Source of the DNA: Pedobacter sp. BMA
Lineage (GTDB): Bacteria; Bacteroidota; Bacteroidia; Sphingobacteriales; Sphingobacteriaceae
Direction: 5' to 3'
Assembly: GCF_001027745.1 (NCBI RefSeq)
Contig: NZ_LECU01000001.1
Coordinates: 434,001 to 498,000, forward strand
DNA: 64,000 nt
Part shown: in pieces, positions 26,790-35,408 of the stretch
How positions within the stretch are numbered: position 1 is the stretch's first letter
Layout: each line of letters begins with the position of its first letter
Program-made: the position numbers and the translations under genes
Notes under the pieces: generated by a model
Told to the model about the DNA's origin: nothing
The model's database searches: none
The model's input: only the letters and a program-made list of their open reading frames with translations

Positions 26790-28565
26790 TTAAATTGCCT
26801 TACACTTCTCTGAAAGCCAGCTTTGTTCTTCTGAATTTAAAAGCGGACTTAACTGGCGGTACACTTCCTGATGATATTCATTGAGCCAACTGATCTGTTT
26901 TTTGTCGAGCAGGCTTCTCACAATACAGGAGGTATCAATATGTGCAAGGGTAAGGGTTTCGAAGCTTAGGAATTCTCCAAAATCAGTGGTGTGGTCTTCA
27001 ACAGTCAGGATCAGATTTTCAATTCTAACCCCATGTTTTCCCGCACGATATATCCCGGGTTCCATAGAGGTTAACATGCCGACTTCAATGGCTACAGGTA
27101 CGTTGGATGGTCCGATATTCTGTGGGCCTTCATGAACGTTGAGAAAGTAACCTACCCCATGCCCTGTACCATGCCCGTAGTTGATGCCATGCTCCCACAT
27201 TTGTTTCCGGCAAATGCCGTCAATCTGGTATCCGCGGGTACCTTTAGGAAACTTAGCCATCGAACCGGAGATCATCGCGGAAAGGACCAGCGTATAATCT
27301 ATCATTTCTTCGTCGGTTAATGCGCCAAGGGGTACAGTCCGCGTAATGTCTGTTGTACCGTGAAAGTAATGACCGCCTGAATCGAGCAGATAGAGACCTT
27401 CAGATTTGAGTTTTGTTTCATCCCGTTGATCTGGAGAATAATGTGGCATCGCTGCGTTAGGGCCATATGCAGAAATGGGCGCAAAACTCGGTCCTGCATA
27501 TCCTTCCTGTGCTGCGCGGTAAGCCGTAATTTTTTCAGCGGCCATCCACTCCGTCACTTTACCTGAACCTGCATTTTCTTCCAGCCATTTGAAAAAGCGC
27601 GTAATCGCTACGCCGTCTCTGAGCATTGACGAGATAATGTTTGCCACTTCAACACTGTTCTTTATTGATTTTAATGGTGCAATTAAACTATCGCCAAATT
27701 TGAGTTTGACCTGCCCGGGAAGTATATGTTGAACCTGATGGCTGGTTTTCTTTGGATCGATCAAAATTTCGGATGTAATGGGAAGTGATGCCAGATGGCC
27801 TTCAAAATCATCATAAGGATAAACATGAATACCCTGAGCATGAAGTGAGGTTAAATCCTGCTCATTTAATTTGCCTTCGGCAAGGTACAGTTTCACTTCA
27901 GTAGTTGTAACAACCGCAAATCCAAGTACAACCGGGTTGAAAATAACATCCGATCCACGCAGGTTAAACAGCCAGGCGATTTCATCGAGGGCGGGAAGGA
28001 TGAGGGTATTTGTTTTCTGCTGCTTCATTTTATTCCTCACCTGCTTTAATTTCTCTGAAAACGACATTCCGCAGTTAGATTCATCGAGCAAAAATGCTTC
28101 TTGTGAAGGCATTAACGGACGTTCAGTCCAGATTCCAGCGATAAAATCGATATTTCTTAACACCACCTGTTTATCTGACAGGCCTTCTTCGATCTGGCCA
28201 ACCAGTGAAACAGGAAGCAAACGGAAATCAAAACCTACTGTTGCGCCATCGGGAAGACAGCCATGTAACCATTCGATGTATTCAGGCTGATACTGGACCT
28301 TCAGTTTAACCAGTTCAAAACCCGTGTTGATCAGTTCTTTTCCGGCCTGCTGGAAATACCTGAAATCTGTCCATAAGCCGGCAAAATCCTTCGTTACCAC
28401 CACTGTCCCCATAGACCCGCTGAAACCACAGATAAACCGGAGTTGTTTGTAAAACTCAGGCACGTATTCGCTGAGGTGTGGATCGGCTGAAGGGATAATA
28501 TAGGCATCTACCTGATGCTCCTGCATTAATTTTCTAAGCTGGGAAAGATTTTCCTGATGGTTCAT
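26790..28565 (-). CDS. Xaa-Pro aminopeptidase (peptidase family M24B)
   Basis: This 591-residue enzyme removes an N-terminal residue before proline. Two creatinase-like N-terminal domains (about 1-290, starting LRKLMQEHQVDAYIIPSADPHLSEY) precede the pita-bread catalytic domain. The dimetal ligands are visible in LLDSGGHYFHGTTDITRT (two Asp), YGHGTGHGVG (His), SMEPGIY (Glu) and GVRIENL (Glu). The length and layout fit the long, eukaryote-like aminopeptidase P form common in Bacteroidota. The ATG at 28565 is preferred over 28631 because MNHQENLSQL matches the family start. Its start region is divergent from that of the methionine aminopeptidase. Confidence 0.95.
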   Translation of the reverse strand: MNHQENLSQLRKLMQEHQVDAYIIPSADPHLSEYVPEFYKQLRFICGFSGSMGTVVVTKDFAGLWTDFRYFQQAGKELINTGFELVKLKVQYQPEYIEWLHGCLPDGATVGFDFRLLPVSLVGQIEEGLSDKQVVLRNIDFIAGIWTERPLMPSQEAFLLDESNCGMSFSEKLKQVRNKMKQQKTNTLILPALDEIAWLFNLRGSDVIFNPVVLGFAVVTTTEVKLYLAEGKLNEQDLTSLHAQGIHVYPYDDFEGHLASLPITSEILIDPKKTSHQVQHILPGQVKLKFGDSLIAPLKSIKNSVEVANIISSMLRDGVAITRFFKWLEENAGSGKVTEWMAAEKITAYRAAQEGYAGPSFAPISAYGPNAAMPHYSPDQRDETKLKSEGLYLLDSGGHYFHGTTDITRTVPLGALTDEEMIDYTLVLSAMISGSMAKFPKGTRGYQIDGICRKQMWEHGINYGHGTGHGVGYFLNVHEGPQNIGPSNVPVAIEVGMLTSMEPGIYRAGKHGVRIENLILTVEDHTTDFGEFLSFETLTLAHIDTSCIVRSLLDKKQISWLNEYHQEVYRQLSPLLNSEEQSWLSEKCKAI

Positions 28566-28649
28566 GTTTGATACGGAATATTGACCTGTTGTTTTCAAAA
28601 CTACAAAAAGGAAGGTAAACTTGATACTCAATACTTGCTACTTTATTCG

Positions 28650-28657
28650 TAATTTTG
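28650..28657 (+). promoter_or_regulatory. TAnnTTTG -7 promoter element before methionine aminopeptidase gene
   Basis: TAATTTTG fits the Bacteroidota -7 consensus and ends only 5 nt before the ATG at 28663, so transcription may begin at or next to the start codon. A clear -33 TTTG at the usual distance was not found. Confidence 0.35.
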
Positions 28658-28662
28658 CGCCA

Positions 28663-29460
28663 ATGATTTTTTACAAAACTGACGAACAAGTAGAACTGAT
28701 GCGAATCAGTGCACTTTTGGTGAGCGAAACGCTGGCCGAAATCGCGAAGATATTACGTCCCGGCCTGGCCACAATTGAAATAGACAAGCTGGCGAATGAA
28801 TTCATTTTGGATCATGGTGCCGTACCTTCATTTTATAATTATAGTGGATTTCCTCACCACATCATCACTTCTGTTAATGACGTAGTGGTTCACGGTTTTC
28901 CGGGTAAAGAAATTTTAAAAGATGGAGATATCATTTCTGTAGACGTTGGTGTAATTAAAAATGAATACCATGGTGACCATGCCTATACTTTTGTAATTGG
29001 CGATGCAAGCGAGGAAATTCTGGATTTAGTTAGAACAACTAAAGAGTCGCTATTTGTAGGAATAGCTGAAGCTGTTGTTGGTAAAAGACTAGGCGATATT
29101 GGTTTCGCCATTCAGAATCACAATGAGAAAAAGGGTTATGGTGTGGTGCGGGATTTTGTTGGCCACGGATTGGGAAAAAGTATGCACGAGGATCCTCAGG
29201 TGCCTAACTATGGAAAACGCGGATCGGGTTTAATGCTAAAGGAAAACCTTGTGCTAGCCATCGAGCCCATGATTAACCTCGGCAAGAAAGAGGTATACAT
29301 TGAGAAAGACGGATGGACGGTGAGAACGAAAGACGGAAAGCCTTCTGTTCATTTTGAGCATGATGTATGCGTTAAAAAAGGTAAGGCATTGATCCTGTCA
29401 GACTATGCTCCTATTGAGGCCGCAGAAAAGAACAACAGCAATTTGAAGTTTATCGGATAA
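28663..29460 (+). CDS. map: type I methionine aminopeptidase (M24A)
   Basis: This 265-residue cytoplasmic enzyme trims the initiator methionine from new proteins. The M24 metal ligands are in ISVDVGVIKNEYHGDHAYTF (two Asp), GHGLGKSMHEDPQVPNYG (His), LAIEPMI (Glu) and HFEHDVCV (Glu). I chose the ATG at 28663 since MIFYKTDEQVELMRISA fits the family's usual N-terminus; the upstream TTG at 28621 would add 14 unlikely residues. It is divergent from another M24 peptidase gene, with only ~97 bp between the two starts. It is followed by a strong terminator. It is not in a ribosomal-protein operon here. Confidence 0.95.
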   Translation: MIFYKTDEQVELMRISALLVSETLAEIAKILRPGLATIEIDKLANEFILDHGAVPSFYNYSGFPHHIITSVNDVVVHGFPGKEILKDGDIISVDVGVIKNEYHGDHAYTFVIGDASEEILDLVRTTKESLFVGIAEAVVGKRLGDIGFAIQNHNEKKGYGVVRDFVGHGLGKSMHEDPQVPNYGKRGSGLMLKENLVLAIEPMINLGKKEVYIEKDGWTVRTKDGKPSVHFEHDVCVKKGKALILSDYAPIEAAEKNNSNLKFIG

Positions 29461-29490
29461 CAGGCATTCGCTATACTCATTTCGAAATAA

Positions 29491-29528
29491 AAAAGGAAGT
29501 CCCGCTCAAATACGAGCAGGACTTTTTT
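29491..29528. terminator. bidirectional terminator after map
   Basis: Arms AAGTCCCGCTC and GAGCAGGACTT (one G-T pair) around AAATAC, with A-run on the left and T-run on the right, stand between the convergent map and GH92 genes. Confidence 0.85.
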
Positions 29529-29565
29529 CCTTATGGTCATCATAACAAAATCATCAGTAACGGGG

Positions 29566-31848
29566 TTACTTCATTTCTTTCAGATAGAACGTGAGCACCC
29601 CTCCCGCAGTAAGTTCTTTGTGCGAAATCTGATTACCTGTGAGGGTTATCCCGTTCAAGGTTATCTTAGCGATATACATCGCATTTGAGCTGCTTTTGAC
29701 GCGGTTAATTCTGAGTACTTTTCCGTTTGCAAAGCTCAGGCTGGCCTGTGTAAATGCGGGTGATGTCATCTGGTAGATACCGGAAACCGGATCCACAGGG
29801 TAGAAACCCAAAGCAGCGAATACATACCATGCCGACATTTGCCCGGCATCATCATTTCCGCTCAGGCCGCCCGGGCCATCACTATACTCTTCATTTAAAA
29901 TCCGGGTAACCGCCTGCTGTGTTTTCCAGGGCGCGTTGGTAAAGTTGTACAGGAACGGGATCTGATGTCCGGGTTCGTTTCCGTGCCAGTATTCTTTTTT
30001 CTTAAAAATTGAATCGAGCTCATTTTCCAGCTGCTTTTGTCCACCCATTAATCTGATCAAACCAGGCATATCCTGCGGCACATAAAAGGTATACTGCCTT
30101 GGGGTTCCCTCGGTGATATAGGGTTCACGGTGATCAGCATAAAATGGCTGATACCATTTTCCACTGGCATATCTGCCGCTCACCATCCCCACTTCTTTAT
30201 TAAAAACATGCTGATAATTACCGGATCTCTTCATCAGCGCATTGTAGTCGTCGGTTTTACCTAAGCTTTTAGCCACAGTTGCCAGTGCGTAATCATCGTA
30301 TGCATATTCAAGCGTTCTGCTTACCTGCTCTTTTTTATGAAAGGCATTCGGAATGCTGTCTTCCATCGGGATATAACCATATTTCATATAACTGGTAATC
30401 CCTCTCCTGCCTTTTCCATCCAGATAACTGACAGAATCGGGCATTTCGAAAGCATTTTGCCTCATCAAACGGTAGGCTTCGTTAACATCATAATCCCGTA
30501 TACCCTTATTGTAGGCTGAAGCCAGGAAGGCCGTACTGTGGTCGCCAATCATTGCAGCGGTGTAACTGTTCCAGCATGGAAATATAGGCAGCCAACCACC
30601 TTGCTGGCCTTTCAACACCAGCGACTTGGCAAAAGCATTTGCAAATGATGGATTCAGCAATTCGACCAAAGGCAGTTGTGCACGGTAAATATCCCACATG
30701 GAAAAGTCATCATAGTAATTACCCTTATCGATCACTTTGCGCTGGTAGTTGCCCGAAAAAGCAGGATAGCCCCCATCTACATCATTAAATAAGCGGGGAT
30801 GTTGTTGGGCATGATACAATGCGGTATAGAAAATTCTTTTTTTCTTTTCATCCTGATCAGTGATACTGATCTGGGAGAGTGACTTTTCCCATACTGCAGT
30901 GGTTTTGCTTACTACCTGTTCAAAGCCATCGTTACCGATCTCCGTTTTCAGGTTATGCTTTGCGGCTTCGATGCTCGTGAACGACGTGCCCGAGTACACC
31001 AGAACAGACTCGCCTTTTTGAAGTTTGAAGCCTACATACGCGCCGATATCTTTCTGATTGCTGAGGGATTGCTGATGAATGATTTTTTCTTCCGAAAATA
31101 CCCCACTGTTGCTGAAGCTGCGCTTAATCTGCGTAAAGAAGTATCCGCTGAATCCTGCAGGCTGCCCCCATCCCTGATAAATGCGGTGTGCAGGATTGAA
31201 GCCCGAAACCTCACCTTTGCTTGCATCAACATGGACAGATCCCTTCTTCTGATCGCTGTTTGGGGTAATCAGCAGGTACACACTATCGGCTTTTAATGCA
31301 GTAATTTTCATTACACTGCTGCGTAAGGTAGCGGTAAGTTCGACCTGAAGATTGTAATTAGGCAAATTCACCTTATAATAGGCGGGTGTAGAAACCTCTC
31401 CGCTATGGCTGTAATCATCGGCATATGCGGAAGACTGGGTTTTAAGTTTCCCAGAAATGGCCATAATGGTGAAGCTGCCATAATCCTGGGTACAGGAACC
31501 ACTAATCCAGTGACTGGCCCTGAAGCCATAGATTTTTTTATTGTTATAGTAATAGGGTGCCAGGCATTTTGTTTCAGAAAGCTGCGTCTGTGGCGTCCAT
31601 TGCGTCATGCTGAATGGCGGTGCAACCGCAGGGATGGTATTGGCAAGCCGTTCGGTTTTATCTTCTACGTGCTGACTTGCCGGTGTGGTACTGGCTGAAG
31701 TACCGGAGAATGGCTGCACGTATTTAATGAATTGTTTTTGCGCGAAACTTTCATTCCCCGCAAGCGCTATTAAAACTATCAGTAAAAACCGGTTACTGCA
31801 CTTAAAAAAATTATTCTTATTTGGTAACGTAAGCATCTTAAATATCAT
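29566..31848 (-). CDS. alpha-mannosidase, glycoside hydrolase family 92
   Basis: GH92 enzymes are calcium-dependent exo-alpha-mannosidases. This 760-residue protein has an N-terminal signal (hydrophobic LLIVLIALAGNESFA, cleavage near residue 36), an N-terminal beta-sandwich beginning KYVQPFSGTSAS, and an (alpha/alpha)6 domain. Family landmarks are FYTALYHAQQHPRLFNDVDG, YYDDFSMWDIYRAQLPL, GNEPGHQIPFLYNF (with a likely catalytic Glu near residue 622) and LSGNDDAGQMSAWYVFAALGFYPVDP (catalytic Asp pair near residue 663). It begins 7 nt after the GH89 stop, so it is the last gene of the inositol oxygenase-SusCD operon. The exact linkage (1,2-, 1,3-, 1,6-) cannot be told from sequence. Confidence 0.95.
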   Translation of the reverse strand: MIFKMLTLPNKNNFFKCSNRFLLIVLIALAGNESFAQKQFIKYVQPFSGTSASTTPASQHVEDKTERLANTIPAVAPPFSMTQWTPQTQLSETKCLAPYYYNNKKIYGFRASHWISGSCTQDYGSFTIMAISGKLKTQSSAYADDYSHSGEVSTPAYYKVNLPNYNLQVELTATLRSSVMKITALKADSVYLLITPNSDQKKGSVHVDASKGEVSGFNPAHRIYQGWGQPAGFSGYFFTQIKRSFSNSGVFSEEKIIHQQSLSNQKDIGAYVGFKLQKGESVLVYSGTSFTSIEAAKHNLKTEIGNDGFEQVVSKTTAVWEKSLSQISITDQDEKKKRIFYTALYHAQQHPRLFNDVDGGYPAFSGNYQRKVIDKGNYYDDFSMWDIYRAQLPLVELLNPSFANAFAKSLVLKGQQGGWLPIFPCWNSYTAAMIGDHSTAFLASAYNKGIRDYDVNEAYRLMRQNAFEMPDSVSYLDGKGRRGITSYMKYGYIPMEDSIPNAFHKKEQVSRTLEYAYDDYALATVAKSLGKTDDYNALMKRSGNYQHVFNKEVGMVSGRYASGKWYQPFYADHREPYITEGTPRQYTFYVPQDMPGLIRLMGGQKQLENELDSIFKKKEYWHGNEPGHQIPFLYNFTNAPWKTQQAVTRILNEEYSDGPGGLSGNDDAGQMSAWYVFAALGFYPVDPVSGIYQMTSPAFTQASLSFANGKVLRINRVKSSSNAMYIAKITLNGITLTGNQISHKELTAGGVLTFYLKEMK

Positions 31849-31855
31849 TTATCCT

Positions 31856-34069
31856 TTATTTTGCATGGCTGGTTCCTGCTATTTCTCTGTATTTTGTGTG
31901 TAACTCGATGGCGGTATTTACTGCATCACCTTTGGGATTTAAAGGATAATCTTTTCGTGTATTTACCCACTTCCATTCCCAGACGCTTATTTCATCTTTG
32001 AACTGATCCAGATCAGCTTCCTTCCCTGCTGCCATAGATTGTTCCAGTTTACCAAGAAATTGCTCCCATCGCGGCTTATAAAAATCAGCCAGTAAACCAC
32101 TCCATTGTCTGCAGGCGTATTCATTCAACGGACTTTTAGCATCGCCCCACAAAGTAATCAAATCTTTGGCATTCATTTCATATAAAGATTTTTCTTTGGC
32201 AGTAGTTCCCCAGGCCCGTGCCTGACTTACCCAGGGGCCAAGCATAAAATCTTTTCTGGTAGCCAATAATCTGTCGAGGTCATCGATAAGCTGCAAAAAT
32301 TTGCGACTTTCCGCTTTGAAGGTTTGAAAGTCTTTCTTCCGGTATGCTTCAACAAATTTACGCTGAACCGGTAGCGCATAATTGGCCAGAACCTGCCGGG
32401 TTACATCAACCAGGTCGTATTGAAAACCATCATTCGTTTTGCATGCCGCACTTGCTTTGATGAGTTCGTCCCATGCGGGTAGTAAATCCTTTTCGTTATA
32501 ATTAAGTGTTGTTTTTGCCCATCGTGAAAGTGAATCTAAAGTTGGCCTTGCCTGGATAATGGATTCGGCCCCATCTCTGATGTATCGGTCTTCGGGCACT
32601 TTATATACCGTTTGCCTCAAAATCTGCCAGGCTTTTATTGCATGCACATCAGGGGTTCCATAGCGGTTGCGGACGAATTCAGGCAGCCAGTTATCCAGGT
32701 TAATTGGTTTAGAGGTCCATACATTTTCCATCATAAGCTCATAAAGTACCGGATTTTGCTCAATCCCTTCCATGCTAAGTCCGATGCCTGTCATTTTTCC
32801 GCTTTGCGGATTTTGAAGTGCTGCAGCCGGCTGCGTTGCTACCACATCCATGCGGCCGAACAAATTGGTATTTCCACCGAAATTATGGAGCATATTCCAG
32901 ATCCAGGGCTTACCATAAAAGCCATTAGTTCGTTTCCAAACGGGTTCAATTTCGGTAGCCAGATCCAGCAGAATCATTTTATCATCGGGCACAGCACGTA
33001 GAAGGGCTTCTGTCTGCGCTTCTTTCCAGAACTTTCTATCGCTATAAAACAGCCAGCCCTGCATTACCCAAATGGCCTTGGGATCTGCAGCCGACATACC
33101 ACCATATACTTTTGCAGACAGTTCACTTAAAAATCCAGGGTCGGATGATGGGGGCTCATTTTCATTAAAAGTATCTGCAGAATACAGGTGGTCGGTTCCC
33201 AGAAGTGCTGTTTGTTTCTGCAGGAATTTCTTTCCGATTGTTGCAAACATTGGGTCTCCGGCATCCAGGATATAGGTATCGGCAAAGCCGTTGGTCCAGT
33301 TTGTGGATTTCAACTTTGCATTTGGGAATTTTTGTTTAAAAGCAGCCGGAACGTGACCGGTAAATGCGGGCAGAACGGGTTTCATCCCCAATGACCGTGC
33401 CCGGGCCAATATTTTCTTTTGTAGTTCGAAATGACTTTTCATCCAGCTTAGGGGAAGCGGGCCACCCCAGCCATCGATATTACCCATCCAGAACCAGGAA
33501 AAATAAGCCGGCCCGGTAAAGAAACCCTTTAATTCATCGTCAGAAAAACCCATTTCTTTATAAAGCAGGTACCAGGTATATTCCTCACCAGTAATGGCCA
33601 GGGGCATATTAATGCCGTGTAATGCCATCCAGTCGATTTCCTTTTCCCATCGTGCCCAGTCCCACCAGCTCATGCTATAGTTGAAGGTACAATAATTCAG
33701 GTAATAGCGATAATCGTAAGGGGTTTGCTTTCTGATTTTCTTGGCAACCACAGGTAATTTTGGAGGCAGGTTCAAATTTGTCCCATTCCACGTAACCTGG
33801 CTATGGGTATAGTTAGTTAGGTAATGATAGAATGCGGAAGCCACTGCTACACCGCTGCTGCCCCTTAATATAATTTTTCCGTTCTTACTTTCAATTTCAA
33901 AGACGTCTTTTCCGCTTTCCAAACCAATGCTTTGCGTAACAAAAAACTGGTGGTGCTTGGGAACAACGCGGCTGATCAATGCATTTGAGGCCTTCAGAAA
34001 TGGCTGTGACCATGTTTTTGTTGCCAGCAGCGTGAGTAAGGTAAGTGATAGTAATAGTTTGTATTTCAT
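31856..34069 (-). CDS. alpha-N-acetylglucosaminidase, glycoside hydrolase family 89
   Basis: This 737-residue exported enzyme is homologous to human lysosomal NAGLU, which removes terminal alpha-linked N-acetylglucosamine. A signal peptide (ending ATKTWSQ) precedes a small N-terminal domain, the TIM barrel (YRYYLNYCTFNYSMSWWDWARWEKEIDWMALHGINMPLA region near residues 118-155; a conserved acidic motif NENEPPS near 303) and an all-helical C-terminus. The start at 34069 is fixed by an ATGA overlap with the stop of the acetyltransferase-like gene upstream, indicating translational coupling. NAGLU-type enzymes need the amino group of glucosamine to be acetylated, the very step its neighbour is predicted to perform. 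Confidence 0.95.
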   Translation of the reverse strand: MKYKLLLSLTLLTLLATKTWSQPFLKASNALISRVVPKHHQFFVTQSIGLESGKDVFEIESKNGKIILRGSSGVAVASAFYHYLTNYTHSQVTWNGTNLNLPPKLPVVAKKIRKQTPYDYRYYLNYCTFNYSMSWWDWARWEKEIDWMALHGINMPLAITGEEYTWYLLYKEMGFSDDELKGFFTGPAYFSWFWMGNIDGWGGPLPLSWMKSHFELQKKILARARSLGMKPVLPAFTGHVPAAFKQKFPNAKLKSTNWTNGFADTYILDAGDPMFATIGKKFLQKQTALLGTDHLYSADTFNENEPPSSDPGFLSELSAKVYGGMSAADPKAIWVMQGWLFYSDRKFWKEAQTEALLRAVPDDKMILLDLATEIEPVWKRTNGFYGKPWIWNMLHNFGGNTNLFGRMDVVATQPAAALQNPQSGKMTGIGLSMEGIEQNPVLYELMMENVWTSKPINLDNWLPEFVRNRYGTPDVHAIKAWQILRQTVYKVPEDRYIRDGAESIIQARPTLDSLSRWAKTTLNYNEKDLLPAWDELIKASAACKTNDGFQYDLVDVTRQVLANYALPVQRKFVEAYRKKDFQTFKAESRKFLQLIDDLDRLLATRKDFMLGPWVSQARAWGTTAKEKSLYEMNAKDLITLWGDAKSPLNEYACRQWSGLLADFYKPRWEQFLGKLEQSMAAGKEADLDQFKDEISVWEWKWVNTRKDYPLNPKGDAVNTAIELHTKYREIAGTSHAK

Positions 34070-35280
34070 ATTTTTAAGAACCACTTTTTATCGTATAAAA
34101 ATTTTAAGAGTAAGAGCTGTATGACCAGAACACCTGTCCACAAGGCCGCTGATTGCCATATTGACGGGATCATTTTGACCAGTCCGCCGAAAAGAAATGC
34201 TGATGAAGATTCGAAATTAAAAAAACCGTGGGCACAAACATAAATGAGTATTGAATTTGTTCCCATCCAGATAAAGGGTATACTCCATTTCTGCCAGAAC
34301 TGAACATCAATAATAAAGTAGAAGACAGCAAAAAGAACGATACTCCAGCCCCCTGCATATAACACAAAGGTGCTGCTCCACATCGTTTTATTGATTGGAA
34401 AAACAGGATTCAGAACCCAGCCTGCGAGAATAAACAGCAGGCCAGCGAGCAACATGATTCCGGTTTTTTTAAGGGAACTAATCCGTTGCATTTCTGTTTT
34501 AATGAATGTTCCTGTAAAAACACCTATCATTGCCGAACATATCGCCGGAACGGTACTTAATAAACCTTCGGGATCGTACACCAGGCGATGGAGCTTACCT
34601 GGTAGAAACAACCGGTCTACATAAGCAGATAAATTGCCTTCCGCTGTAAACACACCCTTTCCAAAACCAGGAACCGAAACGAAGGCCATCAGTAAGTAGT
34701 AGCCTGCCAATATTAAAACAAAACACAAAACCTGCTTCGGGAGCTTACAGTTTAAATAAATAACTGCCGCGAAGAAAGTTGCCAGACCAATGCGCCCAAG
34801 CACACTGGCGAAGCGAATGTTTTCGTAACCATTCCATTGCAATAATCCATTAACAATCATTCCCAGCACAATCAGTACCAGGGTTCTTTTGATTAATGGA
34901 AGGTAAACTGACTTTTTATTTTTTACACCGCTACTGAGGTGTTTATGATAGGAAAAAGGCATTGATACTCCTGAAATAAATATAAAAAGCGGAAAGATCA
35001 GGTCGTAAAAGGTAAAACCATTCCAGGGGGAATGGTGTAATTGATTACTTAGTCCGATAAACAGTCGCTCGAAAAAAGAAAGATTCTCGTTGGTGGCAAT
35101 GGTCCAGTCTAAGGGATTTCTCACCAGCCTATGCTGTTCTTTTATTCCATTTGCTATGCCATGAAAAATCCCTTCACCACTAACGATCCAGAACATATCG
35201 AAACCGCGCAGGGCATCCAAAGAAACTAGTCTTTTTGGCTTTTCATCCGATCCGGCTTTTGCGGGTTGTTTGAAATTCAT
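34066..35280 (-). CDS. heparan-alpha-glucosaminide N-acetyltransferase-like membrane protein (DUF5009/NagX type)
   Basis: This 404-residue polytopic inner-membrane protein (about ten helices) begins RLVSLDALRGFDMFW. It contains the signature HHSPWNGFTFYDLIFPLFIFISGVSMP (His-Ser-Pro-Trp-Asn-Gly near residues 84-89), which parallels the motif around the active-site histidine proposed for human HGSNAT. HGSNAT carries acetyl from cytosolic acetyl-CoA across the membrane to the amino group of terminal alpha-glucosamine. Bacterial relatives next to GlcNAc genes are often named NagX or DUF5009 and some may be transporters. Overlap with the GH89 gene by ATGA supports a joint role. Catalysis is inferred, not shown. 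Confidence 0.8.
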   Translation of the reverse strand: MNFKQPAKAGSDEKPKRLVSLDALRGFDMFWIVSGEGIFHGIANGIKEQHRLVRNPLDWTIATNENLSFFERLFIGLSNQLHHSPWNGFTFYDLIFPLFIFISGVSMPFSYHKHLSSGVKNKKSVYLPLIKRTLVLIVLGMIVNGLLQWNGYENIRFASVLGRIGLATFFAAVIYLNCKLPKQVLCFVLILAGYYLLMAFVSVPGFGKGVFTAEGNLSAYVDRLFLPGKLHRLVYDPEGLLSTVPAICSAMIGVFTGTFIKTEMQRISSLKKTGIMLLAGLLFILAGWVLNPVFPINKTMWSSTFVLYAGGWSIVLFAVFYFIIDVQFWQKWSIPFIWMGTNSILIYVCAHGFFNFESSSAFLFGGLVKMIPSIWQSAALWTGVLVIQLLLLKFLYDKKWFLKI

Positions 35281-35350
35281 ATTGTTTTTATCCTTTGGCA
35301 GGGTATTATTGTGCGATCAGCAAATTAAAAATCGCTTAATTGATGGTTAA

Positions 35351-35388
35351 AATTAACATTCCCCATGAAATGAAGGGGAATGTTAATT
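35351..35388 (-). other. intercistronic hairpin between susD and the acetyltransferase-like gene
   Basis: A perfect 14-bp inverted repeat (AATTAACATTCCCC and GGGGAATGTTAATT) with a 10-nt loop lies in the 128-nt gap. On the minus strand only a short T-rich stretch follows, so it may be an mRNA-stabilising or partial attenuator hairpin that lowers expression of the downstream enzymes relative to SusCD. Confidence 0.6.
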
Positions 35389-35408
35389 GGTAAAAAGAAT
35401 GCAATAAA

